Numbered from the stretch's first letter, positions 34,257 to 44,591 are shown. The stretch: DNA of 64,000 bases from an uncultured Nonlabens sp. (GCA_947491755.1 CANLKV010000001.1:620001-684000); one strand, 5' to 3'. Numbers and translations: made by a program. The notes: generated from the letters alone by a model not told the origin.

Positions 34257-36521
34257 ATGGGAGACATTTATATCTATATGCTCATGATACTTGCAGGTCT
34301 AGCAATCACAGATCTGGTGGTGGGTGTAAGTAATGATGCGGTAAATTTTTTAAATAGCGCTATAGGTTCAAAGGCTATAAGCTTTAAAACTATAATGATT
34401 ATCGCTAGTCTAGGTATCGCTCTAGGTGCCCTGTCTAGTAGTGGTATGATGGAAGTTGCTCGTAAGGGAATCTTCAATCCAGATGAATTTCTTTTTAACG
34501 AGGTGATGATCATCTTTATGGCTGTAATGATTACAGATGTATTGCTGCTGGACTTTTTTAATAGTATGGGACTGCCTACTTCTACAACAGTCTCCATAGT
34601 TTTTGAATTATTAGGAGCTGCTGTTTGTTTGAGCCTACTTAAGATAGGAGAAAGCGAGACCGAAACTTTTCTTGATTTAGGAAAATACATTGCAAGTGAT
34701 ACGGCAATCGAGATCGTGAGTGGTATCCTTTTATCTGTAGTGATTGCATTTACTATAGGTGCATTGGTCCAGTTTTTATCTCGATTAATGTTAACGTTCA
34801 ATTACCGTAAAAGACCCGCTTTTCTTGCAGGAATTTTTGGAGGTTTATCCCTAACCAGTCTTTATTATTTTATCCTAGTAAAAGGTCTTAAAGGAGCAGA
34901 CCTAGGAGCGCTCAATTTTATTTTTGAGTACACAACAGATGTTTATGCCACTTTGGGCTACGGGTTTTTATTCTGGATCGTTTTCAGTCTTGTTTACGTG
35001 TACGTTTTAAAATGGGACATTTACAAACTGATTATTATTCTTGGGACTTTTGGGCTGGCGATGGCTTTTGCGGGTAATGACCTAGTAAATTTTATAGGAG
35101 TTCCCATAGGCGCTTACGATGCCTACAATGTATGGATGGATGCTGGAGCACCAGCAGACTTTAAAATGGATGCACTCGCGGGTAAACTGCCCAGTCAGAA
35201 ATGGCTACTATTAATTGCCGGTGTGGTGATGGTTCTCACGCTATGGTTCTCGTCCAAGGCACAGGCCGTTGTTAAAACCTCTGTAGATCTAGCGCGACAG
35301 GATAGTGGTACAGAGCGATTTCAGTCTAATGCAATTTCTAGGTATCTAGTACGATATTCAATCATGCTTTCTGAGGGTGTACAGCGCGTTATTCCTACAA
35401 AAACCATGTCTTATATATCTCAACGTTTTGAGAAAACACCAGCCTTAGCTTTAGTGCCTAAAAATGCTGACCGTCCCGCCTTTGACTACGTTAGGGCGTC
35501 AGTTAATTTGATGGTAGCTAGTGTATTAATATCTGTTGCAACCTCTTATAAATTACCGCTTTCTACCACCTATGTAACTTTTATGGTGGCCATGGGAACC
35601 TCCCTTGCAGATCGCGCCTGGGGTACAGAAAGTGCCGTATATCGTATAGCGGGAGTGCTTAATGTGATAGGCGGATGGTTTTTTACAGCCTTTAGCGCCT
35701 TTACCGCAGCGGCCTTATTTGCATACATTATTTATTGGGGTGGTTTTTATGCTATCATTGCGCTGGTTGCACTAGCTATAATTTTGATAACTCGCAGTTT
35801 TATAATGCACAAAAAATCGCAGGTAAAGCAAAAAGAAACAGATGAGCTTAAAAAGGCAGAGAGCAACACCATACAAGGTATTATCGAGGAAAGCTCTGAC
35901 ACTGTTTCTACGGTTTTTAAGCGAGCAAAAGATATGTACGGCAACACTCTCGAGGGTCTTATCAAACAAGATTTGAGCAGCCTTAAAGCCGGTCGCAAAG
36001 CCACTAAAAAATTGAGTGTTGAAATCGACGGTTTGCGTAATAATATTTACTTCTTTATCAAGAATCTTGACGAACAAACTATTGGTGCAAGTAAGTTTTA
36101 CATTGACGTATTGGGCCATATGCAAGATATTTCTCAATCGCTAGAATATATCTCTCGATCCAGTACAGACCATATTAATAACAATCACAAGAGTTTAAAA
36201 TTCAATCAAATAAAAGACTTGAAAGAAATCATTGAACGCATTTATAAAATCTTTGATCAAGCCCAGGGCATTTTCAAGTCCAAAGATTTCAGTGCGCTTG
36301 AGAAAATCATTCAAGAAAAGCGAGAATTACTTAAATTGATCGATAGTAAGATTGAGAAGCAAGTAAAGCGCACAAAAGATGCAGATGAGTCACCTAAAAA
36401 CACGACTCTTTATTTTGGGTTATTGCTAGAAACACGCGACTTGATGAATACCACAATTCAGGTGGCAGAGCAGTACTATATCGAGCATGACGCGAGCCGT
36501 TTCAGTAAAGAGCCGGTCTAG
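34257..36521 (+). CDS. Inorganic phosphate transporter, Pit family, with C-terminal cytoplasmic helical domain
   Basis: From ATG 34257 this gives 754 residues. The PiT signature occurs twice: GVSNDAVNFLNSAIGSKAIS near the N-terminus and GNDLVNFIGVPIGAYDAYN in the middle, with GLPTSTTVSIV and KLPLSTTYVTFMVAMGTSLAD loops. About ten to twelve membrane helices are followed, after residue about 525, by a 220-residue charged helical domain resembling PhoU/DUF47, which could gate transport. Uptake is probably driven by H+ or Na+ across the inner membrane. Fusion to a PhoU-like tail occurs in other Bacteroidetes. The start at 34236 is less likely. Confidence 0.9.
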   Translation: MGDIYIYMLMILAGLAITDLVVGVSNDAVNFLNSAIGSKAISFKTIMIIASLGIALGALSSSGMMEVARKGIFNPDEFLFNEVMIIFMAVMITDVLLLDFFNSMGLPTSTTVSIVFELLGAAVCLSLLKIGESETETFLDLGKYIASDTAIEIVSGILLSVVIAFTIGALVQFLSRLMLTFNYRKRPAFLAGIFGGLSLTSLYYFILVKGLKGADLGALNFIFEYTTDVYATLGYGFLFWIVFSLVYVYVLKWDIYKLIIILGTFGLAMAFAGNDLVNFIGVPIGAYDAYNVWMDAGAPADFKMDALAGKLPSQKWLLLIAGVVMVLTLWFSSKAQAVVKTSVDLARQDSGTERFQSNAISRYLVRYSIMLSEGVQRVIPTKTMSYISQRFEKTPALALVPKNADRPAFDYVRASVNLMVASVLISVATSYKLPLSTTYVTFMVAMGTSLADRAWGTESAVYRIAGVLNVIGGWFFTAFSAFTAAALFAYIIYWGGFYAIIALVALAIILITRSFIMHKKSQVKQKETDELKKAESNTIQGIIEESSDTVSTVFKRAKDMYGNTLEGLIKQDLSSLKAGRKATKKLSVEIDGLRNNIYFFIKNLDEQTIGASKFYIDVLGHMQDISQSLEYISRSSTDHINNNHKSLKFNQIKDLKEIIERIYKIFDQAQGIFKSKDFSALEKIIQEKRELLKLIDSKIEKQVKRTKDADESPKNTTLYFGLLLETRDLMNTTIQVAEQYYIEHDASRFSKEPV

Positions 36522-36541
36522 GTTTACTGTTGTGATGAGTT

Positions 36542-36557
36542 CGCTTTCGCGAAAGCG
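36542..36557. repeat. CGCTTTCGCGAAAGCG palindrome, copy 8 (intergenic)
   Basis: Perfect copy, symmetrical over 20 bases (36540-36559), 20 bases after the phosphate transporter stop. Confidence 0.95.
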
Positions 36558-36734
36558 AAAACACCAACAAAGCGTATGGGTTCGATTATAAGACTGGTCG
36601 CCCTGGATGCGGGTGGTTGCAACTCTTGCCTATCTCACAGTAAATAAATCACGGCAATTAAAAGCACGCTAATAGTCCGACAGTAGCACGGAAGTAAGGT
36701 AATTACAGATGTGAGTATGATTTTATCAAAGAAA

Positions 36735-36758
36735 AAAGCCTCTCCATCGAGAGGCTTT
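36735..36758. terminator. Bidirectional terminator between pit and efflux operon
   Basis: AAAGCCTCTC and GAGAGGCTTT form a 10-bp stem with a CATC loop and flanking A/T runs between two convergent genes. Confidence 0.8.
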
Positions 36759-36779
36759 CTTATATCACATTTTGATAGA

Positions 36780-39700
36780 TCAAGCGGCGCTTTGCGTGGG
36801 GATTGCCTCGCCCTCTTCTGGCTGCTCACCAAATTTTCTGCGGAATTTAAGTTTTGCCCTGTGTACTAGGTACAATAAAATAGGCACGATAATTAACGTG
36901 AGGAAGGTAGCAAATAGCAACCCAAAAATTACTGTCCAGGCTAGTGGCCCCCAGAAGATCACGTTATCTCCACCCATATAAATATTAGGGTCAAACTCTG
37001 TAAACAGACTGAAGAAATCAATATTTAAACCGATGGCTAGAGGTATCAATCCCAGCACAGTTGTTATTGCTGTAAGCAGTACTGGTCGCAACCTGGCTTT
37101 ACCTGCTTGCACTATCGCTGCAAATGAATCTTCCTTGCTGATTAAGTATTTATCATCATCAATCCCTAATTGCTCACGACGTCTCAATTTAAGAATGTCA
37201 ACATAATCGATTAATACGACAGAGTTGTTTACCACGATACCAGCCAGAGATATTATTCCCATCATGGTCATCATGATAACAAACGGCCATCCGGTAATCA
37301 TAAGTCCTAAAAACACCCCTATAAAACTCAAGAAAATAGAGATCATGATAATGGTAGGCTTTGATATACCGCTGAATTGGAAAATAAGAATGAAGAAGAT
37401 CAAAGCCAGACCTGCCATAAGCGCAGTCATAAGAAAGGCTTGTTGCTTATTTTGCTCTTCTAACTGCCCTGTGTAATCAATCTTAATATCAGCAGGTAGG
37501 TCTTCAAAATCTAACATTTCGTTTTGAATCTGCGCTACCGCAGCCCCTGCATCTGTATAACCTGGCTTGAGTGCGCTGTAAACGGTTACTACACGCTCGT
37601 TGTCTTTATGTTTGATGGCACTAAAACCAGATACATTTTCCTGGGTAGTAACTGCACTTACAGGTATTTCTCTCACTTGTCCAGAGGCCATGTCTCTAAA
37701 GGTGATACGTTGATTAAATAAGGTGCTGCGATCGTAGCGGTTCTCGTCATTAAAACGTACATAGATGTCATAATCCTCTCCGTCTTTTTTGTAGACACCT
37801 GCTTTCTCACCAAAAATCGATCGACGCAGTTGCATTCCTACCTGGCTGGCACTTATACCTAGTTCTCCTGCTTTCTCGCGATCTACTTTTACCTGTAAGG
37901 CGGGCTTGTTTTTGTTCACATCGATTTTGAGTTCGTCAACAGGCGCAATATTTTTCTCATTTAAGAATTTTACCATACGCTCTGCCGTTGCGATAAGTTC
38001 AGAATAATCATCGCCTTGCAATTCAATGTTGACTGGGTATCCAGCAGGCGGACCTGCTTGGTCTTTCTCAACGCTTATAGCAATACCTGGGAATTTACCT
38101 TGCACGGCCTCTTGTACCTTTTTACGCAAGACCTCGCTGTCTTTGCCTTTACGATACTTATACTCACGCATGGAAGCTGTAATTTTACCTTTATTAGGCA
38201 TTTCTGCAGCGCTACCACCGTCAGTTTGTGGATTTCCAGCACCTTCACCTACTTGAGAAACAGCGCTTTCTACAAGGAAATTTTCTCCATCTGCTATGTA
38301 CTCTGGATCGTTGAGAACGCTGTAAACGACCTGCTCAATCTCTTTGGTAGTGCGATTGGTCTTTTCTATCGAGGTTCCTTCTGGGTACTCAATATAAACC
38401 ATGATTTGATTAGGCTTGTTTTCTGGGAAGAATTCAACCTTAGTTCTTCCACTGCCTACAGACCAACCGAAATATAGAGCAAGCACTCCTATAAACATTA
38501 CAAACATACCTGCTGTAAAGAAATAAGGAGTTTTACCACGCAATGCAAAACGCAAGAAACGCTCATAAGCATTATCGAGCCACTTGAGGGTTTTTCTTTG
38601 AAAATATAATGTGGCTCCTTTAATAGCATATTTATAAAGCCATAATAGAATCACGGTAACTACCATAATGCTGCCCAGCCCTCGTATTGGGCCTCCTAAT
38701 ATTAATATGAGCAAGCCTATACCGCCCATTACTGCGGTAATGGTAATTAATTGCTTGATGGGTATGTTTTTTTCATCGATGCTCATAAATTTTGATACCA
38801 GCATCGAGTTGAAAAAGATAGCTACCACTAGAGAGCTCCCCAGCACGACAGATAAGGTAATAGGGAAATATTTCATGAACTCTCCCATCACTCCTGGCCA
38901 CAAGCCAATAGGTACAAATGCCGCTACCGTAGTAAGTGTAGAAATTATAATAGGAACTGCGATCTCTCCTATTCCTATTTTGGCAGCTTTAATACGCCCC
39001 ATACCTTCCTCGTCCATCAAGCGGTACACATTTTCTACCACCACTATACCGTTGTCAACTAGCATACCCAGTCCCATAATCATGGCAAACAATATCATGG
39101 TGTTGAGGGTATATCCCAGCCCATTAAGTATGATAAAGCTCATAAGCATAGACATAGGGATGGCAAAACCAACAAATAATGCATTTCTAAAGCCTAAGAA
39201 AAACATCAAAACAGTCACCACTAGAATAACTCCAAATATGATATTGTTCACTAGGTCGTCTACCTGATTGAGCGTTCTCGAGCTATTATCATTGGTAATA
39301 GTGATTTTTACATTCTCTGGTATTTTGCCACTGGTTTGAGAATCTTTGATGATTTTCCTGATGCTTTCTGATGCTTCTATGGTATTCTTACCTGACTGCT
39401 TTTTTACGTCAATCATGACAACCGCATCTCCCGACTCACGCGCATAGGTAGTTTTGTCTTCTTCTTTGAAACTGACTTCGGCGATATCTGTTAAATAAAT
39501 AGGGCCATCTTCATTTTTTACAACAAAGCGTTCTAGCTGGTCTGGTCTGGTGATCTCTCCCAGTATGCGTATGGTCCTGCGCTGGCTTTCTGTTTTGATA
39601 TTACCAGCGCTCATGGTTGCATTACCTCTGGCCACGGCACTGATCACATCGTCAAAGCTAACTTTTGCGGCCGTCATTTTATAGATATCAACTGCAACTT

Positions 39701-40289
39701 CCACTTCTAATTCTTGCGCTCCTCTTATATCCGCCTCTTTTATTTGCTCTAGACCTTCAATTTCATCCTCTAGATATTCTGCAAAGGTTTTGAGTTCTCG
39801 TACCGTATAATCCCCACGCAGGTTGATGTTCATGATAGGCATTTCTTCACTCATCTTAAGATCAAAAATGTTGGGCTCTATCTTTGCACCGTTAAAGGTG
39901 GGCCAGTCTTCATTTGAGGTTTCTACATCAACCTCATCTTTTACCTTTTGTTTTGCTTCCTCGACCGTTAGTTTTTCTGTAAACTCTACGGTAATAATGC
40001 TATAATCTTCCTGTGAGGTAGAAAGAATCTCGACCACATTAGAGAGATTTTTTAATTTGTCTTCTAACGGTTCTGTGATCAATCGTTCTATATCCTCTGC
40101 TGTGTTTCCTGGATAAACACTTGAGATGTAGATTTTAGTTTCTTTTACCTCAGGATAATCCTCTCTAGGCATCGCAAAATATCCTGACACACCTAGAACA
40201 AGCACTAGGGCTATAATAATCCAAATAACTGTAGAATTATTGATCGCCCAGGAGGACAGTCCAAATTCTTTTTCGCTTTTCTTTCCCAT
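36780..40289 (-). CDS. RND-family efflux transporter, inner-membrane permease
   Basis: This 1169-residue AcrB/MexF-like permease has the N-terminal helix NSTVIWIIIALVLVLGVSGYFAMPREDYPEV and the usual 12 membrane helices with two large periplasmic loops. In the first half, LGMLVDNGIVVVENVYR marks the proton-relay helix and in the second NNSVVLIDYVD. It is longer than E. coli AcrB (1049) because of extra hydrophobic segments between the halves (residues about 495-545). It forms a tripartite pump with the adaptor and TolC-like genes directly upstream, under a TetR regulator. Substrate unknown. Confidence 0.93.
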   Translation of the reverse strand: MGKKSEKEFGLSSWAINNSTVIWIIIALVLVLGVSGYFAMPREDYPEVKETKIYISSVYPGNTAEDIERLITEPLEDKLKNLSNVVEILSTSQEDYSIITVEFTEKLTVEEAKQKVKDEVDVETSNEDWPTFNGAKIEPNIFDLKMSEEMPIMNINLRGDYTVRELKTFAEYLEDEIEGLEQIKEADIRGAQELEVEVAVDIYKMTAAKVSFDDVISAVARGNATMSAGNIKTESQRRTIRILGEITRPDQLERFVVKNEDGPIYLTDIAEVSFKEEDKTTYARESGDAVVMIDVKKQSGKNTIEASESIRKIIKDSQTSGKIPENVKITITNDNSSRTLNQVDDLVNNIIFGVILVVTVLMFFLGFRNALFVGFAIPMSMLMSFIILNGLGYTLNTMILFAMIMGLGMLVDNGIVVVENVYRLMDEEGMGRIKAAKIGIGEIAVPIIISTLTTVAAFVPIGLWPGVMGEFMKYFPITLSVVLGSSLVVAIFFNSMLVSKFMSIDEKNIPIKQLITITAVMGGIGLLILILGGPIRGLGSIMVVTVILLWLYKYAIKGATLYFQRKTLKWLDNAYERFLRFALRGKTPYFFTAGMFVMFIGVLALYFGWSVGSGRTKVEFFPENKPNQIMVYIEYPEGTSIEKTNRTTKEIEQVVYSVLNDPEYIADGENFLVESAVSQVGEGAGNPQTDGGSAAEMPNKGKITASMREYKYRKGKDSEVLRKKVQEAVQGKFPGIAISVEKDQAGPPAGYPVNIELQGDDYSELIATAERMVKFLNEKNIAPVDELKIDVNKNKPALQVKVDREKAGELGISASQVGMQLRRSIFGEKAGVYKKDGEDYDIYVRFNDENRYDRSTLFNQRITFRDMASGQVREIPVSAVTTQENVSGFSAIKHKDNERVVTVYSALKPGYTDAGAAVAQIQNEMLDFEDLPADIKIDYTGQLEEQNKQQAFLMTALMAGLALIFFILIFQFSGISKPTIIMISIFLSFIGVFLGLMITGWPFVIMMTMMGIISLAGIVVNNSVVLIDYVDILKLRRREQLGIDDDKYLISKEDSFAAIVQAGKARLRPVLLTAITTVLGLIPLAIGLNIDFFSLFTEFDPNIYMGGDNVIFWGPLAWTVIFGLLFATFLTLIIVPILLYLVHRAKLKFRRKFGEQPEEGEAIPTQSAA

Positions 40290-40294
40290 GGTAA

Positions 40295-41464
40295 TTAAGC
40301 TTTAATTCTTACTTGTTGATCTTCCTTAACACTGCGTGCGCCTTCTACAATAATGACATCCCCTGGGTTAATACCTTCAAGAATTTCTACCATGTTATCA
40401 CTGGTTTTTCCAGCAGTGATTAACCTTCTTTTGGCAATGGCGGTACGGTACTCTCCATTTTCTGTAATATCAGTTGCAATCATTACGTATTGATCGCCAT
40501 CTTGATTTTCATTAATTACCGCTAGCGGGATCAATATGGCATTCTCGCTGGTATAATCATTGATTTTTAAACGTGCTGTGAGATTAGGCTTAACATTTCC
40601 AGATTCATTAGTCACTGGAATCTCTATCTTAAACGATCGATTTGCTGGATTGATAAAAGAGCTGCTTTGTCTCACCTTGCTCTCCATTTGCTCTCCCAAA
40701 ACAGGGAAGTCTACATTCACTTGTGTTCCTTCTTTTATAGCGGTGATATAAGTTTCTGGAACCTCTACCTCGATATACATATCGTTTAAGTTAACCAGCC
40801 TGAAAAGTGGTGTCATTCCAGGTGATACCACATTGCCTTGTTCTGTTATAACATCGTCTATAACGCCAGTAAATGGAGCGGTAACTACACTTTTTGCCAG
40901 CTGTTGTTGCATGGAATTAATGGCATTTTGTTGCGATTCATAATTTGCTTTGGCCTGTAAATATTGTATTTCAGAGCCTATGTTTTGATCCCATAGTCTT
41001 TGTTGACGTTCAAAGGTTGTTTTAGCGAGTTGTGCCTGCACCTTCATTTGTTCTATCTGTTGTGCTATACCACCGTCATCAATTTTTGCTAGGCGCTGTC
41101 CTTTTGTTACACGTTGTCCTTCAGTTACATAAACGTTAGTCAACACTCCAGCACTTTCGGCCATTAGGGTGATATTTTGTTTTGTGTCAACACTGCCTTG
41201 TAACTCAATGTAGTGAGTAAATAAAGTGTCGTTAACGGTAGCCGTAGTGACAAGGGCGCCCTCGCGTTTCTCTACATTTTCATCCAGATATTTTTCAATA
41301 GCTTTTATCTCGTCTTCTAGCTCCTTTTTTTGATTAAGTAATTCTGTCTTCTTTGTAGCGATCGCGCTGGTGTCGCCACTTGCTATAAGTTCATCAATGG
41401 TAGCTTCTCCGCCACAGGCGATTAATAATGGAGCTATAACTAGGTATATAAATTTATTTTTCAT
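40295..41464 (-). CDS. RND efflux periplasmic adaptor (membrane fusion lipoprotein)
   Basis: This 389-residue adaptor has a lipobox (APLLIACGG, Cys17), a coiled-coil-forming hairpin, and lipoyl/barrel-sandwich motifs (AESAGVLTNVYVTEGQRVTKGQRLAKIDDG and VVTAPFTGVIDDVITEQGNVVSPG). It bridges the permease and the outer-membrane channel. A distinctive N-terminal coiled coil (residues 30-70) precedes the domain. It starts ten bases after the TolC gene stop and ends five before the permease start. Confidence 0.93.
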   Translation of the reverse strand: MKNKFIYLVIAPLLIACGGEATIDELIASGDTSAIATKKTELLNQKKELEDEIKAIEKYLDENVEKREGALVTTATVNDTLFTHYIELQGSVDTKQNITLMAESAGVLTNVYVTEGQRVTKGQRLAKIDDGGIAQQIEQMKVQAQLAKTTFERQQRLWDQNIGSEIQYLQAKANYESQQNAINSMQQQLAKSVVTAPFTGVIDDVITEQGNVVSPGMTPLFRLVNLNDMYIEVEVPETYITAIKEGTQVNVDFPVLGEQMESKVRQSSSFINPANRSFKIEIPVTNESGNVKPNLTARLKINDYTSENAILIPLAVINENQDGDQYVMIATDITENGEYRTAIAKRRLITAGKTSDNMVEILEGINPGDVIIVEGARSVKEDQQVRIKA

Positions 41465-41474
41465 GATAGACAGG

Positions 41475-42863
41475 TTATGGTCGATTGGTGTTAGTTGATA
41501 AATAATTAGGCGTATTCAGTATGGTTTCTAATGCAGCTTTATTTGTGATTACTTGATACATACTGTTGAGGTATTCTGCTTGTGCTTGATACAACTGGGT
41601 TTGAGCTTGTCTCAAATCAAAACTAGTTGCAATACCTTCTGTAAATTTGATTTCGTTTTTATTCTCAATGCGCTCTGCAAGCGCTAGATTTTGCTTACTG
41701 GTAAAATAGCTGTCAATGGCTAGTTGATAATCATTAAGGGCCGCTTCATAATTTAAACGTATTTCTTGAGTGGTACGTTCTAGATCTGTTTCTGCTTGAT
41801 CCCAGGCGATTTTAAGACGCTCTGTACGCGCCTTGCGACCAAAAGAGGTAAACACTGGCCATGTAAGGCTCACACCGGTTATGGATTGCTGGAACCATTG
41901 TGTATTGTTATCAAAAACTCTAAAATCTTGATCAAAGGTTTGTGCCCCATAATTGATAAAGCCAGTTAATGTGGGTAGGGCTTTACTGCGTTCTAGCTTA
42001 TACTCCAGGCGACGCTGCTCTGTCAGGTTATAGGCGATTTGATAATCTACTGATTTATCCAGATTGAGATTTTCATTGCTTAACGACGGGTCGATCGTTT
42101 TTACTGCAAGACTCTCTAGATCATCCATGAGCGTCACTTGCAAGTTAAGTTCAATACCCAGTGCCAGCTGGAACATGTCCATAGCAATCTCTGTCTGGCG
42201 TACCGCACTGTTAAGTTGGTTGGTCAACTGTAAAAAGGTGATTTGTAGCTGCTCTACATCTTCCTCTTCGGCAAGTCCGTTTTCAAAAATTTTACGAGTT
42301 TCATTAAGGTTTTTCTCTACAGTAGCGAGGTTTTTTGTGATGATGTCTACATTTTCTTGGGCAAGTAGTACACCGCCATAGGCATTGATAACGCCTTTAC
42401 GCACCTCCAACTTGGTCTTATTATTGGCGTTTTGCGAGAAATCAAGAAAGGTTTCTGACGCTTCTAATGCGACGATATAACTTCCATCAAAAATAATTTG
42501 GCTTAACGATGCGTTGATTAATGCACTGTTTTGTGGGGAGAAGGCTACAGGTATAAAGGTACCTGGCTCACCACCAGCTATCTCTCCAGGTAATGGTGTG
42601 ATGGGCTGTTTGATCTGGTAGCTATAATCTGCATTAGCACTTATTTGCGGCAATCCGGTAGCGGTGGTTTCCCATTTTTGTTTCAGTGCTTTAGCGATGT
42701 CCCGTTTGGCATTGATGGCTTGGTAGTTATTTTCCAGGGCAAAGTTGATCGCCTCTTCTAGAGTAAAACTATAGGACTGTACAGTGGTTTCGGGATCTTG
42801 TGAGTTCGCTTTCGCGAAAGCGAAAACCAGCAACACCCCTAATAAATAAAAAGAACGTGTCAT
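41475..42863 (-). CDS. TolC-family outer-membrane efflux channel
   Basis: This 462-residue OMF has a signal peptide, then two internally repeated OEP domains with long helices (ALENNYQAINAKRDIAKALKQKWETT; LNDYQLAIDSYFTSKQNL). It is the exit duct of the tripartite pump encoded downstream. The signal peptide includes AFAKA supplied by a perfect genome palindrome at 42807-42822, an unusual use of a repeat. It starts one base after the TetR gene stop, so the four genes form one operon. Confidence 0.92.
   Translation of the reverse strand: MTRSFYLLGVLLVFAFAKANSQDPETTVQSYSFTLEEAINFALENNYQAINAKRDIAKALKQKWETTATGLPQISANADYSYQIKQPITPLPGEIAGGEPGTFIPVAFSPQNSALINASLSQIIFDGSYIVALEASETFLDFSQNANNKTKLEVRKGVINAYGGVLLAQENVDIITKNLATVEKNLNETRKIFENGLAEEEDVEQLQITFLQLTNQLNSAVRQTEIAMDMFQLALGIELNLQVTLMDDLESLAVKTIDPSLSNENLNLDKSVDYQIAYNLTEQRRLEYKLERSKALPTLTGFINYGAQTFDQDFRVFDNNTQWFQQSITGVSLTWPVFTSFGRKARTERLKIAWDQAETDLERTTQEIRLNYEAALNDYQLAIDSYFTSKQNLALAERIENKNEIKFTEGIATSFDLRQAQTQLYQAQAEYLNSMYQVITNKAALETILNTPNYLSTNTNRP
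42807..42822. repeat. CGCTTTCGCGAAAGCG palindrome, copy 9 (in signal peptide of TolC gene)
   Basis: Perfect copy, symmetrical over 20 bases (42805-42824). It encodes the end of the signal-peptide hydrophobic core and cleavage region (FAFAKANS). Confidence 0.95.
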
Positions 42864-43478
42864 CTATTCGTGATTTGTTTGTATAAGTTGGTTCAAAATT
42901 TTACGACCTGCTGGGGTAACAATCCCACGCAGGTGGTATTCTAAGTATTGATCGCTCAGGTCATTTACTGGATAATCCTCTTGTGGAAATATGGAAATAT
43001 CCTTGATCCCTTGCATCCCTATAAAGTACATGCGGGCCACAAAACTTGCGTCCAGGTTATCCCGGTACAGGCCTTGCTCAATACCACGTTGCACATTGCG
43101 CTGTATGCAGGTATCAATAGTCTCTAGCTGCATCAATTCCATTTTTTTATGGACAGCTGGGTAGTATTTTTTAAGCTGATATATAGGTGATGTATTGTCC
43201 CCTTTAAGTTGCTGCATGACATATTTTTTTACATCGTACAATTCTTCTATAGGATTTGCTTGCTCTGCAGCACTAATGGCATCAACACCATCACAGACGC
43301 TATTGCAAAAATTGAGAGTGGCTTGTTGCACTAGATCTGCCTTTGTCCGGAAGTGCGCGTACAGTGTTTTTTTACTCATGCCTATCTTGCTGGCAATCTC
43401 GTCCATGGTGACACTCTTGAACCCTAAGGTAAGGAACAGCTCCATGGATTTTTTTAAAATGAGGTCTTTGGGCTTCAT
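42864..43478 (-). CDS. TetR/AcrR-family regulator of the efflux operon
   Basis: From ATG 43478 (MKPKDLILKKSMELFLTLGF) this gives 204 residues. The N-terminal helix-turn-helix is clear (TMDEIASKIGMSKKTLYAHFRTKADLV, residues 24-50), and the C-terminal helical domain should bind the inducer. As the first gene of the TetR-TolC-adaptor-permease operon it probably represses the operon, including itself. The start at 43490 adds four residues. Confidence 0.9.
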   Translation of the reverse strand: MKPKDLILKKSMELFLTLGFKSVTMDEIASKIGMSKKTLYAHFRTKADLVQQATLNFCNSVCDGVDAISAAEQANPIEELYDVKKYVMQQLKGDNTSPIYQLKKYYPAVHKKMELMQLETIDTCIQRNVQRGIEQGLYRDNLDASFVARMYFIGMQGIKDISIFPQEDYPVNDLSDQYLEYHLRGIVTPAGRKILNQLIQTNHE

Positions 43479-43592
43479 AAACGGGCGCAAAAATACATGA
43501 TGGAAACTTTTAATACTAATTAAGTTTCCTAAGTTTTGGATATGTTTAACATCATGCGCTTAAATTCGTACCCGATTATAAAGGCGGTGTCC

Positions 43593-43600
43593 TATTTTTG
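43593..43600 (+). promoter_or_regulatory. Flavobacterial -7 element TATTTTTG
   Basis: A TAnnTTTG match ending five bases before the polyprenyl synthase ATG at 43606. The transcript would be almost leaderless. Confidence 0.5.
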
Positions 43601-43605
43601 ACCTT

Positions 43606-44589
43606 ATGACAAGTATTTCAGATTTAAGAGAACAATTTTTACAACATCTAGAGCAAAGCGTGGTGCAGCGAGAACCGGCTGGGCTGTACGCACCCGTACA
43701 CTATATATTACAGCTGGGTGGCAAGCGATTGCGCCCGTTGCTTACCTTGATGAGCGCCCAGATGTATGGTGTGACTATAAAAGATGCCCTACCAGCCGCA
43801 ACTGCAGTAGAGATTTTTCACAATTTTACCTTATTGCATGATGATATTATGGACGCGGCACCCCTGCGTCGCGGTCAACAGACCGTTCATGAAAAATGGG
43901 ATGTTAATACAGGGATATTGAGTGGTGATGCGATGCTCATCCTGGCCTACCAGCAATTTAATGGATATGCGCCACAAACTTTTTATGAGCTGCACCAGTT
44001 GTTTTCTAGAACTGCGCTGGAAGTTTGCGAGGGGCAGCAGTATGATGTTGAGTTTGAAACGCGTGATGATGTAAGTATTCCAGAATACCTTAATATGATC
44101 AAGCTTAAAACATCTGTGCTTGTAGGTTGCGCCTTGCAGATGGGTGCTATTGTCGCTGGTAAGGATACTGCAGAGCAGGAAAAGATCTACAACTATGGTA
44201 TCCAGCTGGGGATGGCTTTTCAATTGATGGATGATTATCTAGATACCTATGGCGATCCTGCTACTTTTGGTAAAGAGGTGGGCGGAGATATTAGAGAAAA
44301 TAAAAAAACTTATTTATATCTCACGGCGATTGAAAATCCCCAAGCGGCAGCAGCTCTCAAAGCACTGTTTGCCATAGACCACACCACACAAAGCGAGGAC
44401 CAGATTGCAGAGAAAAAAGAAACAGCTGCCCGATTATTTAAATCCAGTGGTGCTGCAAATAAAACCTTAGGTGCTATTGAGGATTATACACAACAGGCAT
44501 TGCAAACCATCCATACCTTAAATGTTTCTAATGCTAATAAAGACGCGCTGACTCAATTTTCTAGAGAATTAATGTCGCGTATAAGTTAA
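43606..44589 (+). CDS. Polyprenyl diphosphate synthase
   Basis: This 327-residue trans-isoprenyl diphosphate synthase condenses IPP with allylic diphosphates. Both aspartate-rich motifs are present: LLHDDIMDAAPLRRG and QLMDDYLDTYGDPATFGKEVGGDI, plus GGKRLRPLLTLM. The length and the bulky residues before the first motif fit a geranylgeranyl or longer-chain synthase supplying quinone side chains or carotenoids; chain length cannot be decided. The next gene starts two bases later. Confidence 0.92.
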   Translation: MTSISDLREQFLQHLEQSVVQREPAGLYAPVHYILQLGGKRLRPLLTLMSAQMYGVTIKDALPAATAVEIFHNFTLLHDDIMDAAPLRRGQQTVHEKWDVNTGILSGDAMLILAYQQFNGYAPQTFYELHQLFSRTALEVCEGQQYDVEFETRDDVSIPEYLNMIKLKTSVLVGCALQMGAIVAGKDTAEQEKIYNYGIQLGMAFQLMDDYLDTYGDPATFGKEVGGDIRENKKTYLYLTAIENPQAAAALKALFAIDHTTQSEDQIAEKKETAARLFKSSGAANKTLGAIEDYTQQALQTIHTLNVSNANKDALTQFSRELMSRIS

Positions 44590-44591
44590 GT

